In this document: piece after piece, positions 1-7,463 of the stretch
How positions within the stretch are numbered: position 1 is the stretch's first letter
Layout: each line of letters begins with the position of its first letter
DNA from: CAYNNQ01 sp964398785
Lineage (GTDB): Bacteria > Desulfobacterota > Desulfovibrionia > Desulfovibrionales > Desulfonatronovibrionaceae
NCBI GenBank assembly: GCA_964398785.1
Contig: CAYNNQ010000003.1
Coordinates: 1-64,000 of the forward strand
Length of the DNA stretch: 64,000 bases
Direction of reading: 5' to 3'
Program-made: the position numbers and the translations under genes
Notes under the pieces: generated by a model
Databases searched by the model: none
The model's input: only the letters and a program-made list of their open reading frames with translations
Told to the model about the DNA's origin: nothing

Positions 1-200
1 TGGTTAGTCTCAAGAATCCGTGCGACACATTTTATATTATCGAAATCGCTATCAGGACCGGGATCAATCCTATAAGCCGGGGATTCCTCCCGCAATGAAT
101 GACATATTCTTTATTCTTTCGATTTCGACAGCGATCTTGATTTCGATTTGGATTATCCCAACGCTTGGGCAACCCAATGATTTTTAATAAAAAGGATTTA
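1..200. other. AT-rich non-coding left edge with inverted-repeat arm
   Basis: No convincing gene is visible. The stretch carries tracts of the type ATCGAAATCGCTATC and GATTTCGACAGCGATC. It ends in the left arm (146-163) of an inverted repeat whose partner is at 1840-1857. Short reading frames here have no ribosome binding site or protein-like composition. Confidence 0.5.
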
Positions 201-689
201 TTATTTGAGCCATCTCTCGCAGCGTTCAAGGCAGCTATCAAAATTAATTTCAAGTTTACTAACATAACGGCATCGACGCACACATACATCATAAGGTATT
301 CTATACCTATCTTCGTCCGATTCATTATCTTCGTCTGAATAATTTACATTCTGATTACACTCATACTTAAGGTTCGCAACAAAAATTTCTTCCATAAAAT
401 CTCTACACTCTTGCAAGCATTCTAAATTATTTCTCTGTTCATCTAGTGGATTTTCATAAATAGAAGTGTTAACAGTGTTGGTCTCATCATTACATTCATC
501 CACACAAGGATATTTTACTTCACTGTAAAACCTTTGCTTTACGGGCCCATAATTCTCAGCGCAACAATCAAGACATTTTTGGTCACCGCTGGCACAAACC
601 TTTTGACAAACGGAATTTGCGGCAATCCCTTGCGCATGCGGCAGGCACAAAATAAATCCGCTTACTAACATAAAGATCAAAGCCTTCAT
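201..689 (-). CDS. Secreted cysteine-rich protein with repeated CX3C motifs
   Basis: The protein has 162 residues from the ATG at 689, which is preceded by a GGGGGAT ribosome binding site; an in-frame start further upstream would put a non-signal stretch before the signal peptide. Residues 1-22 (MKALIFMLVSGFILCLPHAQ) form a signal peptide, so the product is probably periplasmic or secreted. The mature part has a CLDCC motif and at least five CX3C pairs (CQKVC, CVDEC, CLQEC, CVRRC, CLERC), and its middle is acidic (SDEDNESDED). Paired CX3C motifs on helices usually make disulfide-braced helical hairpins. I recognise no family. The ATG overlaps the stop of the upstream ORF (ATGA), which suggests translational coupling. 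The gene lies in the AT-rich accessory patch and may be transferred. Confidence 0.7.
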   Translation of the reverse strand: MKALIFMLVSGFILCLPHAQGIAANSVCQKVCASGDQKCLDCCAENYGPVKQRFYSEVKYPCVDECNDETNTVNTSIYENPLDEQRNNLECLQECRDFMEEIFVANLKYECNQNVNYSDEDNESDEDRYRIPYDVCVRRCRYVSKLEINFDSCLERCERWLK

Positions 690-955
690 AACATCCCCCA
701 AAAAACAGTTAAAAATTCGCATTGGCGGTAATAATAACCCCGGTTTTGTGCACAATCAACCCAACGCTGGACTGGATGCCAAGCTTTCGACCACAGATCA
801 GCAACTTGCATACCAAAAACATAAGTACCTGAAATATAAGTTTTTGAATTAAGAAGCAAGACGGGATTGCCAATTTTATTGGCAATTAAAAAACGGCCTT
901 GCCCATATTTTGGGCTTGTTTGTTGAATTCCCGGATAAGAACTAGCGCGGGCCAA
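686..955 (-). CDS. Hypothetical ORF, possibly the 3' part of a broken gene
   Basis: This is an 89-residue frame from a TTG, with no good ribosome binding site. The frame is open further upstream, to a stop at 1019-1021, without an ATG, and there it overlaps the end of yafQ. This suggests the 3' remnant of a longer gene. The protein is not membrane-like and contains the stretch NPVLLLNSKTYISGTYVFGM; I do not recognise it. Its stop overlaps the start of the cysteine-rich gene (ATGA), the strongest hint that it is or was translated. Its first codons overlap a 20-base match (925-944) to the end of the mobile repeat family described elsewhere. Confidence 0.35.
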   Translation of the reverse strand: MARASSYPGIQQTSPKYGQGRFLIANKIGNPVLLLNSKTYISGTYVFGMQVADLWSKAWHPVQRWVDCAQNRGYYYRQCEFLTVFWGML

Positions 956-1002
956 AGGACGGGATACGGAAAAATCAGCGGGTATTTTTTTAGTGGCTTC
1001 CT

Positions 1003-1275
1003 TTATTTTTGGAATAAATCAGAGTGGGTTCCAGTCCGCTCGAATACAACGCGGCTAGACTCAAGCACATAAATCAACAGCCAGTCGGATTCAACGTGAC
1101 ACTCCCGCCGGCCCTTCCAATTACCAACCAGCTTATGATCGCGATGAATGTCATCAAGCGGTTCCCGGGCCACTAGTGAACGAATGATTATTTTTAACTT
1201 TTCTGGATCTTTACCGCGTCTTTTCATCCGTTTAAGATCACGTTCAAGTTGCTTTGTGTATACGGGGGTAAGCAT
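1003..1275 (-). CDS. yafQ: YafQ-family toxin (RelE superfamily mRNA interferase)
   Basis: This 90-residue protein has the usual size of YafQ toxins. In that family the toxin cuts mRNA on the ribosome and is neutralised by DinJ/RelB. Visible family features are the N-terminal TPVYTKQLERDLKRMKRRGKD helix, the HKLVGNWKGRRECHVESDWLLIYV core with its catalytic-region histidines, and a C-terminal RTGTHSDLF motif. The cognate antitoxin lies upstream on the same strand, but a 122-bp repeat element plus one copy of its target duplication now separate the two. The bases just before the ATG show no Shine-Dalgarno sequence, so translation is probably weaker than in the coupled ancestral arrangement. Confidence 0.85.
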   Translation of the reverse strand: MLTPVYTKQLERDLKRMKRRGKDPEKLKIIIRSLVAREPLDDIHRDHKLVGNWKGRRECHVESDWLLIYVLESSRVVFERTGTHSDLFQK

Positions 1276-1281
1276 TAGATA

Positions 1282-1403
1282 GTTCTTATTCGGATTAACA
1301 AAAAAATAAAGTAATTATGAGCGACCCCGCACTGATACGCAATTGAATAATTACAAAATTGACGCCCTTAAACCAGATAAGGGGGCCTTTTCCGGAGGGA
1401 GAC
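1282..1403. mobile_element. Short non-autonomous element between antitoxin and toxin (122 bp)
   Basis: The element starts GTTCTTATTCGG and ends CCGGAGGGAGAC. An exact 6-bp direct repeat TAGATA flanks it (1276-1281 and 1404-1409). Its interior aligns with the 186-bp copy at 23153-23338 through TTAACA, TAATTATGAGCGA, ATACG, ATAATTAC and TTGACGCC. It lacks the 22-bp palindrome of the full copy. Removing the element and one TAGATA restores GGTATCTAATG, where the dinJ stop TAA overlaps the yafQ ATG. The present dinJ stop TAG is made from the element edge. Confidence 0.85.
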
Positions 1404-1663
1404 TAGATACCTAATTTATTGAACATATCCTCAGCGTCATTGCAAACAGTCAAATCACGTCCCGCATCAGTGTCGGTAAATGTCCTGCAAGTGACCTCGT
1501 TAGGAATGGCTACGTCAAAAGGCAGCCCTTTTTTTAATTCGACCTGTTTGTAAAACAAGGTAATCGCTTGAGTTGTAGTCAACCCAAGCTCATGAAATAT
1601 ATGCTCAGCTCTGCTCTTTAAATCGGGTTCAATCCTGGCTCTGACCGTGGATGTTTTACTCAT
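1403..1663 (-). CDS. dinJ: DinJ/RelB-family antitoxin
   Basis: This 86-residue protein is of typical antitoxin length. The N-terminal half (TSTVRARIEPDLKSRAEHIF and LGLTTTQAITLFYKQVELKKGLPF) is the ribbon-helix-helix DNA-binding fold of RelB/DinJ, which dimerises and represses its own operon. The acidic tail (DAEDMFNKLGI) would wrap the toxin. A strong ribosome binding site (GGAGGTGAAGC) precedes the ATG, and a good sigma-70 promoter lies just upstream. The stop codon TAG combines the last base of an inserted repeat element with two bases of its target duplication. The reconstructed pre-insertion gene ended after the same isoleucine, so the antitoxin sequence is unchanged. Confidence 0.85.
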   Translation of the reverse strand: MSKTSTVRARIEPDLKSRAEHIFHELGLTTTQAITLFYKQVELKKGLPFDVAIPNEVTCRTFTDTDAGRDLTVCNDAEDMFNKLGI

Positions 1664-1690
1664 GCTTCACCTCCATTTGACTTGCAAAAA

Positions 1691-1719
1691 AATGTAGCCC
1701 AAACGAGACACACAGTCAA
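1691..1719 (-). promoter_or_regulatory. Promoter of the dinJ-yafQ operon
   Basis: On the minus strand, TTGACT (1714-1719) and TACATT (1691-1696) are separated by exactly 17 bases, 28 bases ahead of the dinJ start. The ribbon-helix-helix antitoxin is expected to bind near here, but no clear operator palindrome was identified. Confidence 0.6.
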
Positions 1720-1877
1720 GACTTACATAAATCGGTTCCTCGTACAAATCTGTGCAAAAGTTTGTTGTTAAAAACCTACTAGCAGCACTTAACCACCTGA
1801 ACTTAAAGGTTTTTATTAAAAACTGTTGAGTTGACTAGCCGTTGGGATTATCCAAATTGCTATCGCTATCGGGATCG

Positions 1878-1934
1878 AATAATTACAAAAATTGACGCAG
1901 TTAAACCGAAAAAGGGCCATTTACGGATGGAAAC
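1878..1934. mobile_element. Partial copy of the short repeat element beside mltF
   Basis: The segment ATAATTACAAAAATTGACGC through AAAAGGGCCATTTACGGATGGAAAC matches the right-hand part of the 186-bp element. It ends three bases before the mltF stop codon. The left part is replaced by ATCGCTATCGGGATCG-type sequence continuous with the inverted-repeat arm at 1840-1857. No clean target duplication is visible. Confidence 0.6.
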
Positions 1935-1937
1935 CAG

Positions 1938-3395
1938 CTAGCGCACAAGGGACTGATACAGGACGTAATACTTGTTTATATTGCTCACGTAGCGCACGGT
2001 TTCCTGGCCGATATCCCGCAAGGCCGCGAGCTCCACGTTCCTGAACCATTTGTTGGGATCAAGCCCCATCTCTCCGGCCAAATCCCTCACCCGGCGTATT
2101 CTGGCCGGGCCGGCGTTGTAGGCGGCCAGGGCCAGACGCACCCTGTCCCGGGGCCGGATATCCTCCGCGCTGAAATAACGGTCGCGCAGGAAGTCAAGAT
2201 ACTTTACTCCGGCATGGATATTGTTTTCCACATCGTGAACATTTTCAATTCCGACATTGGGATCCCCGGCGGTTGAGGGACGGATCTGCATTACCCCCAC
2301 CGCTCCGGCATGACTTCTTTTGGAATTGTCCAGCCCGGACTCCTGAAAAGCCAGGGCCAGAATAAGCAGCCAGTCAAAATCATACTCATCCGCGTATTTG
2401 CGGATGATATTTTCGTATTTGCGCAGTTTATCCCAATTTTCCAGATCGGTGGGGTCCCTCAAGGCGTCGGCATTCTTATAGTGACGGCGGAAATAGATAT
2501 TCCCGAGCAGAGTGCCTTCCTTGTGCGTGTGCAGAAACCGGTTCAGACTTTTTTTGAGCTTGGGGTTATCCTTGCGGACCATCCAGGCGATCTCGCCCCC
2601 TTTGCGCAGCTGCAGATCCTCATGCACCGCGATATTTTCCAGCACCTCTTTCCAGGCCTCGGCGATATGTCTGTCCGCCACCGTGATTTCAAGAGCCCCG
2701 GAATTGACCATCTCCAGGATATCCTCGGTTTCCAGCTCCTCGCTCAAGGTAACAATTTCAACCGGATCCAGATCCTGCTCCCGGAATTCATCGTTCAGAC
2801 GCTTCAGGCTCTGATAATAGCTGCTGCTTTCGCGCACCGCGACCCGTTTGCCGCTCAAGTCCCGGATATCTTTCAGGGATGAACCCTTGGCCCGGGTAAC
2901 CACGACCTCGGAAACACCCCGCAAGTAAGGGTCGGTGAAATCGACCCGCTTTTGTCTGCGCGGGGTTATGGTCAGCCCGGCTGCGGCAATATCCCCGTAG
3001 CCGTTTTGCAGCTTGGGAATAAGCTCGTCCCTGGCCACGGGGATGAATTCCAGAACCACCTGCAGATTTTTCTTGTGGATATCGGAGTTGAGAAATTTTT
3101 CGTACCCTTTGAGCAGTGAATACTCAAAACCGACCAGATGCCCGTCGGAGACGAAAAAATTGGTCCGGTTAAGCGTTGTCAAAACCCGAATATATCTTTT
3201 TTGCAAAAGTCCCGGCAGATCATCCGTGTAGGACTCGGCCATATGCGCGTCCAGGGGAAGACGGTGCGCCCTGTCCCGTGCTTTTTCCGCGGGCCTGGAG
3301 ACTTGCTCGGACTCGGCCCGAAAATAGTAATACCCGCCAACGGCCAGGACAAAAGCCAGCCCGGCCACGAGGCTCAAGGCAATTTTCTTGTTCAC
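1938..3395 (-). CDS. mltF: Membrane-bound lytic murein transglycosylase F (MltF-like)
   Basis: This 485-residue protein cuts peptidoglycan glycan strands with formation of 1,6-anhydro-MurNAc. Residues 5-26 are a membrane anchor or signal. Residues about 60-315 form a periplasmic SBP_bac_3 (amino-acid binding-protein-like) module with GYGDIAAAGLTITPRRQKRVDF. Residues about 330-475 are the SLT domain, with the catalytic glutamate in LALAFQESG, then GAVGVMQIRP and LAAYNAGPARI, all classic motifs. The length matches MltF. The start is GTG at 3395, behind a strong AAAGGAGG. The stop abuts a repeat-element copy. No partner gene is close by. Confidence 0.92.
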   Translation of the reverse strand: MNKKIALSLVAGLAFVLAVGGYYYFRAESEQVSRPAEKARDRAHRLPLDAHMAESYTDDLPGLLQKRYIRVLTTLNRTNFFVSDGHLVGFEYSLLKGYEKFLNSDIHKKNLQVVLEFIPVARDELIPKLQNGYGDIAAAGLTITPRRQKRVDFTDPYLRGVSEVVVTRAKGSSLKDIRDLSGKRVAVRESSSYYQSLKRLNDEFREQDLDPVEIVTLSEELETEDILEMVNSGALEITVADRHIAEAWKEVLENIAVHEDLQLRKGGEIAWMVRKDNPKLKKSLNRFLHTHKEGTLLGNIYFRRHYKNADALRDPTDLENWDKLRKYENIIRKYADEYDFDWLLILALAFQESGLDNSKRSHAGAVGVMQIRPSTAGDPNVGIENVHDVENNIHAGVKYLDFLRDRYFSAEDIRPRDRVRLALAAYNAGPARIRRVRDLAGEMGLDPNKWFRNVELAALRDIGQETVRYVSNINKYYVLYQSLVR

Positions 3396-3645
3396 TCTTC
3401 CTCCTTTATCCTTGAGTTTTTAGTAGCAACCCGGAAGGAAAAGTTCAAACCTCTTGTTTAACCGACCGCCTACAGATTCCTTTTCTCGGGCGCTTCGGGA
3501 CTGACCGCATCCGGCATCAGGGAAGGTATGGGCGTAAACTTGCATCCGCAGCACCGCTATGGCAAGGAAGCTCGGCTGTTCCTAGCGGTTTCGGATACGG
3601 GCAACGGGACGCCGGATAAAAATGATGTTTTTGGAGGTTATTACT
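3396..3645. other. Spacer upstream of mltF with no recognised gene
   Basis: A short open frame from about 3463, reading towards the plus side (including NLHPQHRYGKEARLF), has no start signal and no family I recognise. The adjoining flavodoxin-like remnant is in another frame. The region may be decayed coding DNA. Confidence 0.4.
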
Positions 3646-3777
3646 ATGCAGATACTGGTTTTATATTATTCCCAATCAGGTAACACCCAAAAGCTGGCCC
3701 AGGGGATTGCCCGGGGCGTGGAATCTGTAAACGGAGCAAGTGCAGTACTTAATAAAACCAACATTCAATCATTATAA
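3646..3777 (+). pseudogene. Truncated flavodoxin/WrbA-like N-terminal fragment
   Basis: A 43-codon frame starts with ATG behind a strong TTGGAGGT ribosome binding site. It encodes MQILVLYYSQSGNTQKLAQG followed by a short tail and TAA. The beta-strand plus YSQSGNT phosphate loop is the FMN-binding start of flavodoxin-fold proteins such as WrbA-type NADH:quinone oxidoreductases, which normally run to 140-200 residues. Here the frame stops soon after the first helix, 15 bases before the chemoreceptor gene. This looks like the remnant of a deletion that joined the head of a flavodoxin gene to the chemoreceptor. It could also now act as a translated leader for the receptor. Confidence 0.6.
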
Positions 3778-3792
3778 CCAGTTGAGAGGACA

Positions 3793-5820
3793 ATGCGCAT
3801 TTCAATCTTTTGGAAATTATTGGGTATGGTAGCAGCAAGCGTGCTGCTGCTGGGTATAACGGTATTTTTTACTACCAAACACTTTGTGAGCAATGGTTTT
3901 GATCAGGAGTCTGTAAAGAATATTGAAAATTTCCAGTCGGCCATGATGGACGAAATAAAAGACAAAAAGGCCTATTACCTGGAAACAACCGCCCGCGCGG
4001 CCAAGAACCCCCAGCTTGCTTCAGCCGTTTATTCCGGCAATGCAAAAGAACTTGCCAAATATGCCGAGGAGCTGATGAAGGCCGGAGACATCAATCTCGT
4101 ACTCTTTACCGACAAAAATGGCGAGGTGATATTCCGGGGACATTCCGAGGTCAGCGGAGACACCGTCTTGTCCCAGCAAAATGTCAGCCGCGCCCTGGAA
4201 GGGGAATCCGTTGCCGGGGTGGAAGACCTTGCTGAGGCGGGATTGAGCCTGCTGGCCGGGCATCCTGTAAGGATTTTTGAAAGAGTCGCGGGCGTAATCA
4301 CCCTGGGAATGAGCTTTGAATCCAATATATTTGTGGATGCCATCCGGGAAAAACTCGGGGTTGAGGCCACCATATTTCAGGGAGATACCAGGCTCTCCAC
4401 AACCATCAGGCGCGATGGACAAAGGGTCGTGGGTACGGAGATGACCAATCCCGAGGTTACGAAAACCGTACTTACCAACTCAAAAACCTTTCTGGACAGA
4501 AATAAAATTCTCGGCCGCTGGTATGACACCGCCTACTGGCCCCTTGTTGATCTGCAGGGAGAAACCGCGGGCATGTATTTTCTGGGAACGGACCGGGAAA
4601 TAATCGAAAGTGCCCAGAATGCGGTCCTTTACTCCATCCTGTGGGTTACCCTGCTTATTGGCGGCCTTATGCTGCTGATCGGCTTTTTCCTGGCCAGGAC
4701 TCTGGCCCGCCGTATAGTCGCGGCCACAACCTTTGCTTCCAGCGTCGCGGATGGGAATCTGGATGAAACCCTGAACATAAAAAGTACCGATGAAACCGGG
4801 GTGTTGGCCGAGTCCTTGAATAAGATGGTGGCCAATCTGAAAAAAATGATCAAAGAAAGTGAAGCCAAGACCGCTGAAGCAGTGCGCGAATCGGAAAAAG
4901 CAAGTCGGGCTACCAAAGAGGCCAACGAAGCCAGGGAGCAGGCCGAAACGGCCCGGACCGAAGGCCAAACCCAGGCGGCGGCGCAACTTGAAGGCATTGT
5001 CGGCAAAGTGGGGTCGGCCTCGGAAGAATTGTCCTCCCAGGTGAAGCATTCCACCCAGGGCGCGGAGGATCAAAAGCAGCGGATCACGGAAACAGCCACG
5101 GCCATGGAGCAGATGAACGCCACAGTCCTGGAAGTGGCCAAGAATGCCTCCAATGCTGCGGACGGGGCCAACAAAGCCAAGAATGAAGCCGGGGAAGGAG
5201 CCAGGATTGTGGATGAGTCAATCAAGTCCATCGCCCGGGTCCAGGAGATGTCCTCTACAGTCAAGGAGAGCCTGGACGGTCTTGGAGACCGGGCCCAACA
5301 GATCGACAGCATCATGAATGTTATCGACGACATTGCGGATCAAACCAATCTGCTTGCGCTCAACGCCGCCATTGAAGCCGCCCGCGCCGGGGACGCCGGA
5401 CGGGGCTTTGCCGTGGTTGCCGATGAAGTGCGCAAACTGGCTGAAAAGACCATGAGCGCCACCAAGGAGGTAGGGGAGTCCATTACTACCATCCAGCAGG
5501 GGACCAAGGATAATATCCAGGGCATGGACAAAGCTGTCCAGGCGGTGGAGGAAGCCACTCAACTGGTTAACAGGTCCGGAGAGGCACTGGAAAATATCGT
5601 CCAGCTCTCCCAGGAGGTTGCTGACCAAATAAATTCAATCGCCACGTCCACGGAGGAGCAATCCTCCACCAGTGAACAGGTTAACCGGAGCATTGAGGAA
5701 ATAAACCGCATTGCCGGTGACACCGCGGACGCGATGGGAGAGTCCACCCGGGCCATAAATGAGCTGACCGGGCAGGCGGGAGAACTTAAGTCCTTGATAG
5801 AGAAGATGAAAAACAGCTAA
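3793..5820 (+). CDS. Methyl-accepting chemotaxis protein with periplasmic Cache domain
   Basis: This 675-residue transmembrane chemoreceptor signals to CheA/CheW. TM1 covers residues 8-28. A Cache-type (sCache/Cache_3-like) periplasmic sensor runs from about 35 to 270, TM2 from about 277 to 299, and HAMP from about 300 to 355. A long Ala/Glu-rich helix leads to the signalling domain, with the highly conserved hairpin tip (DQTNLLALNAAIEAARAGDA and GRGFAVVADEVRKLAEKT, residues about 515-553). The tail ends KSLIEKMKNS without a CheR/CheB-tethering pentapeptide. The ligand cannot be told from sequence. No che genes are nearby, so the receptor must use a chemotaxis cluster elsewhere. Confidence 0.95.
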   Translation: MRISIFWKLLGMVAASVLLLGITVFFTTKHFVSNGFDQESVKNIENFQSAMMDEIKDKKAYYLETTARAAKNPQLASAVYSGNAKELAKYAEELMKAGDINLVLFTDKNGEVIFRGHSEVSGDTVLSQQNVSRALEGESVAGVEDLAEAGLSLLAGHPVRIFERVAGVITLGMSFESNIFVDAIREKLGVEATIFQGDTRLSTTIRRDGQRVVGTEMTNPEVTKTVLTNSKTFLDRNKILGRWYDTAYWPLVDLQGETAGMYFLGTDREIIESAQNAVLYSILWVTLLIGGLMLLIGFFLARTLARRIVAATTFASSVADGNLDETLNIKSTDETGVLAESLNKMVANLKKMIKESEAKTAEAVRESEKASRATKEANEAREQAETARTEGQTQAAAQLEGIVGKVGSASEELSSQVKHSTQGAEDQKQRITETATAMEQMNATVLEVAKNASNAADGANKAKNEAGEGARIVDESIKSIARVQEMSSTVKESLDGLGDRAQQIDSIMNVIDDIADQTNLLALNAAIEAARAGDAGRGFAVVADEVRKLAEKTMSATKEVGESITTIQQGTKDNIQGMDKAVQAVEEATQLVNRSGEALENIVQLSQEVADQINSIATSTEEQSSTSEQVNRSIEEINRIAGDTADAMGESTRAINELTGQAGELKSLIEKMKNS

Positions 5821-5847
5821 CAATCCGCCGGGAACCGGGAGTGATCG

Positions 5848-6035
5848 CTATTCGGCCGTACGGACAACCTGTGCGGCTTTAAAAGACTTCCGGATCCCGG
5901 CCGGTACATCAATGGGTTGACCGGATTTAAGCAACCACCTGGCCCGATTTAGAAAGGCCCTCTGCAGGGCCTTAGAATTCTCGTGACTGCCCCCCCATAA
6001 GCTAATAAAAAAAAATTGTTTTGGCTCCGAGTCAT
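5848..6035 (-). pseudogene. Small ORF interrupted at a homopolymer (frameshift candidate)
   Basis: An ATG overlaps the stop of the upstream NlpC/P60 gene (ATGA) and opens a frame reading MTRSQNNFFLLAYGG, which stops after 28 codons. If the seven-base G run (minus strand; C7 at 5990-5996) were eight or five bases, the frame would continue as SHENSKALQRAFLNRARWLL, KSGQPIDVPAGIRKSF and KAAQVVRTAE to a TAG at 5848-5850. That gives about 62 residues of protein-like sequence. A nine-base T run lies just upstream. The cause could be a real decayed gene, phase-variable slippage or a sequencing error. I do not recognise the protein. Confidence 0.4.
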
Positions 6036-7366
6036 TTCAAAATATTCATACCGGTTATTCTGTTGATTAGAAGTCCTGATCCGTCCACGTTAGAGAGCCC
6101 CGCTCCAGGCTCAAGCGTGGTAATCACGGTTTTGCCAATCACGTGCCTCCCTTCTTCCCCCAAAAAATTTTCTGTCTTTACCCCCCACATATTGTGCAGC
6201 ATCACCGGCTCCCCATTATAATTTCCCAGATAAAGACCCACGTGCCCGGGCATGCAAATGAGCGTTGCAAAAGGGACCCCATGTTTACGGATAACGGCTT
6301 TTTTTTCTTGTCCGGACATGCCATCAAGAGATATCATTCTCCCAGTTTCGGCCTGTTTACTGGAATTGCGCGGGAGCCAGATCCCGAAAGGCACAAAAAT
6401 ATCGCGCATCAAGGCCGAGCAGTCGCGATTACCGTACATTCCTCCCCAACCGTAAGGTTGAGCGAGCATTTGCCCGGCCACCCGGGCTACATTCCCCGGG
6501 GTAAACTCCAGTGGGGCCAAAGAGATTTTGTCCTTGCCCAGCCGAACAGTTTGCTTTTGAGCATATCCGTTACTCCCGGCGTCCGGAGCCAGGCAAGATA
6601 AGCCTCTTTCGTCCCTGTCAGATACTGGCAAAAGCATGCCCACCCGGCCGAAGAACAAAAAATCCCCATGTATATTGGAGACTGGAAAGCGGTCCCGGAC
6701 AATCGCAACCAGTTCTTTCTCCTCAAACGCAGAAATAAATTCCTCGTCCACCAAGCCTAGATTAAAGCGTTTTATCCATCCGTGCACCCACTCCGTCTCC
6801 ACCAGGAGCCAAGCCCCATCCCGGGAAACATGGACGACGTGCACCGGAGTACCGGCCCGGATAGCGGAGTTTTGCATATAGTCAAAGGGATAACCCTCTC
6901 CGGCCCGGGAAAAATCCCGGAATGCCGGCTTTTGCGTAGGCAGAACCCGCAAAGCGGAGGAACGCAGGATTATTCCCGGCATATCCAGGGAAGGGAAAGA
7001 ACCGGGAGCGGAATTGTTAATCAATTCCTGTTTCCATTTCCCGGAATGGGGCTGTCTGTTTTCCCCGAAAAACGTCTTTTTTCCCAACATGTCCACACCC
7101 CAGTATATTTCCTCCCGAGAGTACATGTTTCCCGAAGTGTGCCACGGGGAAAACCACCGGCGACGGAAGTTTGTAAACCGCTGCCGCTGCTTTTTTCTGT
7201 TAATGAGAATCTTGTCCTTCCCCGAAAAAGAGGCATAATATTCGCTGTTTTGCGGCAGCCTCTCCAGATCGCGGATTTTACCGCCAGGTCCGGGAACGCA
7301 ACCCGAAAAAACCGCTTGCGCAAGACAGAAAAAAACCAAGAAAAAAACAGCCTTGTCTGCTTGCAT
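6032..7366 (-). CDS. NlpC/P60 (C40) cell-wall peptidase lipoprotein with SH3 domains
   Basis: This 444-residue protein has a lipoprotein signal (residues 1-22, lipobox FSGC), so it should be membrane-anchored in the envelope. An N-terminal NLPC_P60 stabilising region (about 25-120) is followed by two SH3b-like modules (about 130-290) and a C40 papain-like domain (about 300-430). The nucleophile cysteine is in YGNRDCSALMRDIF and the histidine in MPGHVGLYLGNYNG. Such enzymes cleave gamma-D-Glu-meso-DAP bonds in peptidoglycan peptides. The start is ATG at 7366. A short frameshift-prone ORF overlaps its stop. Confidence 0.9.
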   Translation of the reverse strand: MQADKAVFFLVFFCLAQAVFSGCVPGPGGKIRDLERLPQNSEYYASFSGKDKILINRKKQRQRFTNFRRRWFSPWHTSGNMYSREEIYWGVDMLGKKTFFGENRQPHSGKWKQELINNSAPGSFPSLDMPGIILRSSALRVLPTQKPAFRDFSRAGEGYPFDYMQNSAIRAGTPVHVVHVSRDGAWLLVETEWVHGWIKRFNLGLVDEEFISAFEEKELVAIVRDRFPVSNIHGDFLFFGRVGMLLPVSDRDERGLSCLAPDAGSNGYAQKQTVRLGKDKISLAPLEFTPGNVARVAGQMLAQPYGWGGMYGNRDCSALMRDIFVPFGIWLPRNSSKQAETGRMISLDGMSGQEKKAVIRKHGVPFATLICMPGHVGLYLGNYNGEPVMLHNMWGVKTENFLGEEGRHVIGKTVITTLEPGAGLSNVDGSGLLINRITGMNILK

Positions 7367-7414
7367 GGACTTTATCCTTTACAAGGGGAAATCAGCTCAA
7401 TGTGTCTAGGCATC

Positions 7415-7454
7415 AAAAAAGGCCTTAAAATGGATTTAATCATTTTAAGGCCTT
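7415..7454 (-). terminator. Rho-independent terminator after tRNA-Leu
   Basis: A perfect 14-bp stem (AAGGCCTTAAAATG paired with its complement at 7441-7454) with an 8-base loop is followed on the minus strand by a T6 run. It ends the pgk-tpiA-secG-tRNA transcription unit. Confidence 0.85.
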
Positions 7455-7463
7455 AAATTCAAA

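Larger units (their letters stand above)
146..1857. repeat. Inverted repeat bracketing an accessory patch
   Basis: The left arm at 146-163 reads ATTTGGATTATCCCAACG. The right arm at 1840-1857, read on the other strand, is the same with one difference (17 of 18 identical). Related AGCGAT-rich sequence flanks both arms. The enclosed 1.7 kb holds the cysteine-rich gene, a start-less ORF and the toxin-antitoxin pair, and looks more AT-rich than the rest of the window. No transposase is present, so a mobile cassette is an inference. Confidence 0.5.

Noticed and set aside
866..886. Perfect hairpin ATTGCCAAT/ATTGGCAAT
   Set aside because: It lies inside an apparent reading frame encoding IANKIGN-type codons and has no T tract; probably chance.
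2310..2882. 190-codon frame antisense to mltF
   Set aside because: Shadow of the mltF coding strand; no start signals.
5954..5973. AAGGCCC/GGGCCTT hairpin after the chemoreceptor gene as a terminator
   Set aside because: No T run follows and it overlaps the frameshifted small-gene frame on the other strand; too weak to call.
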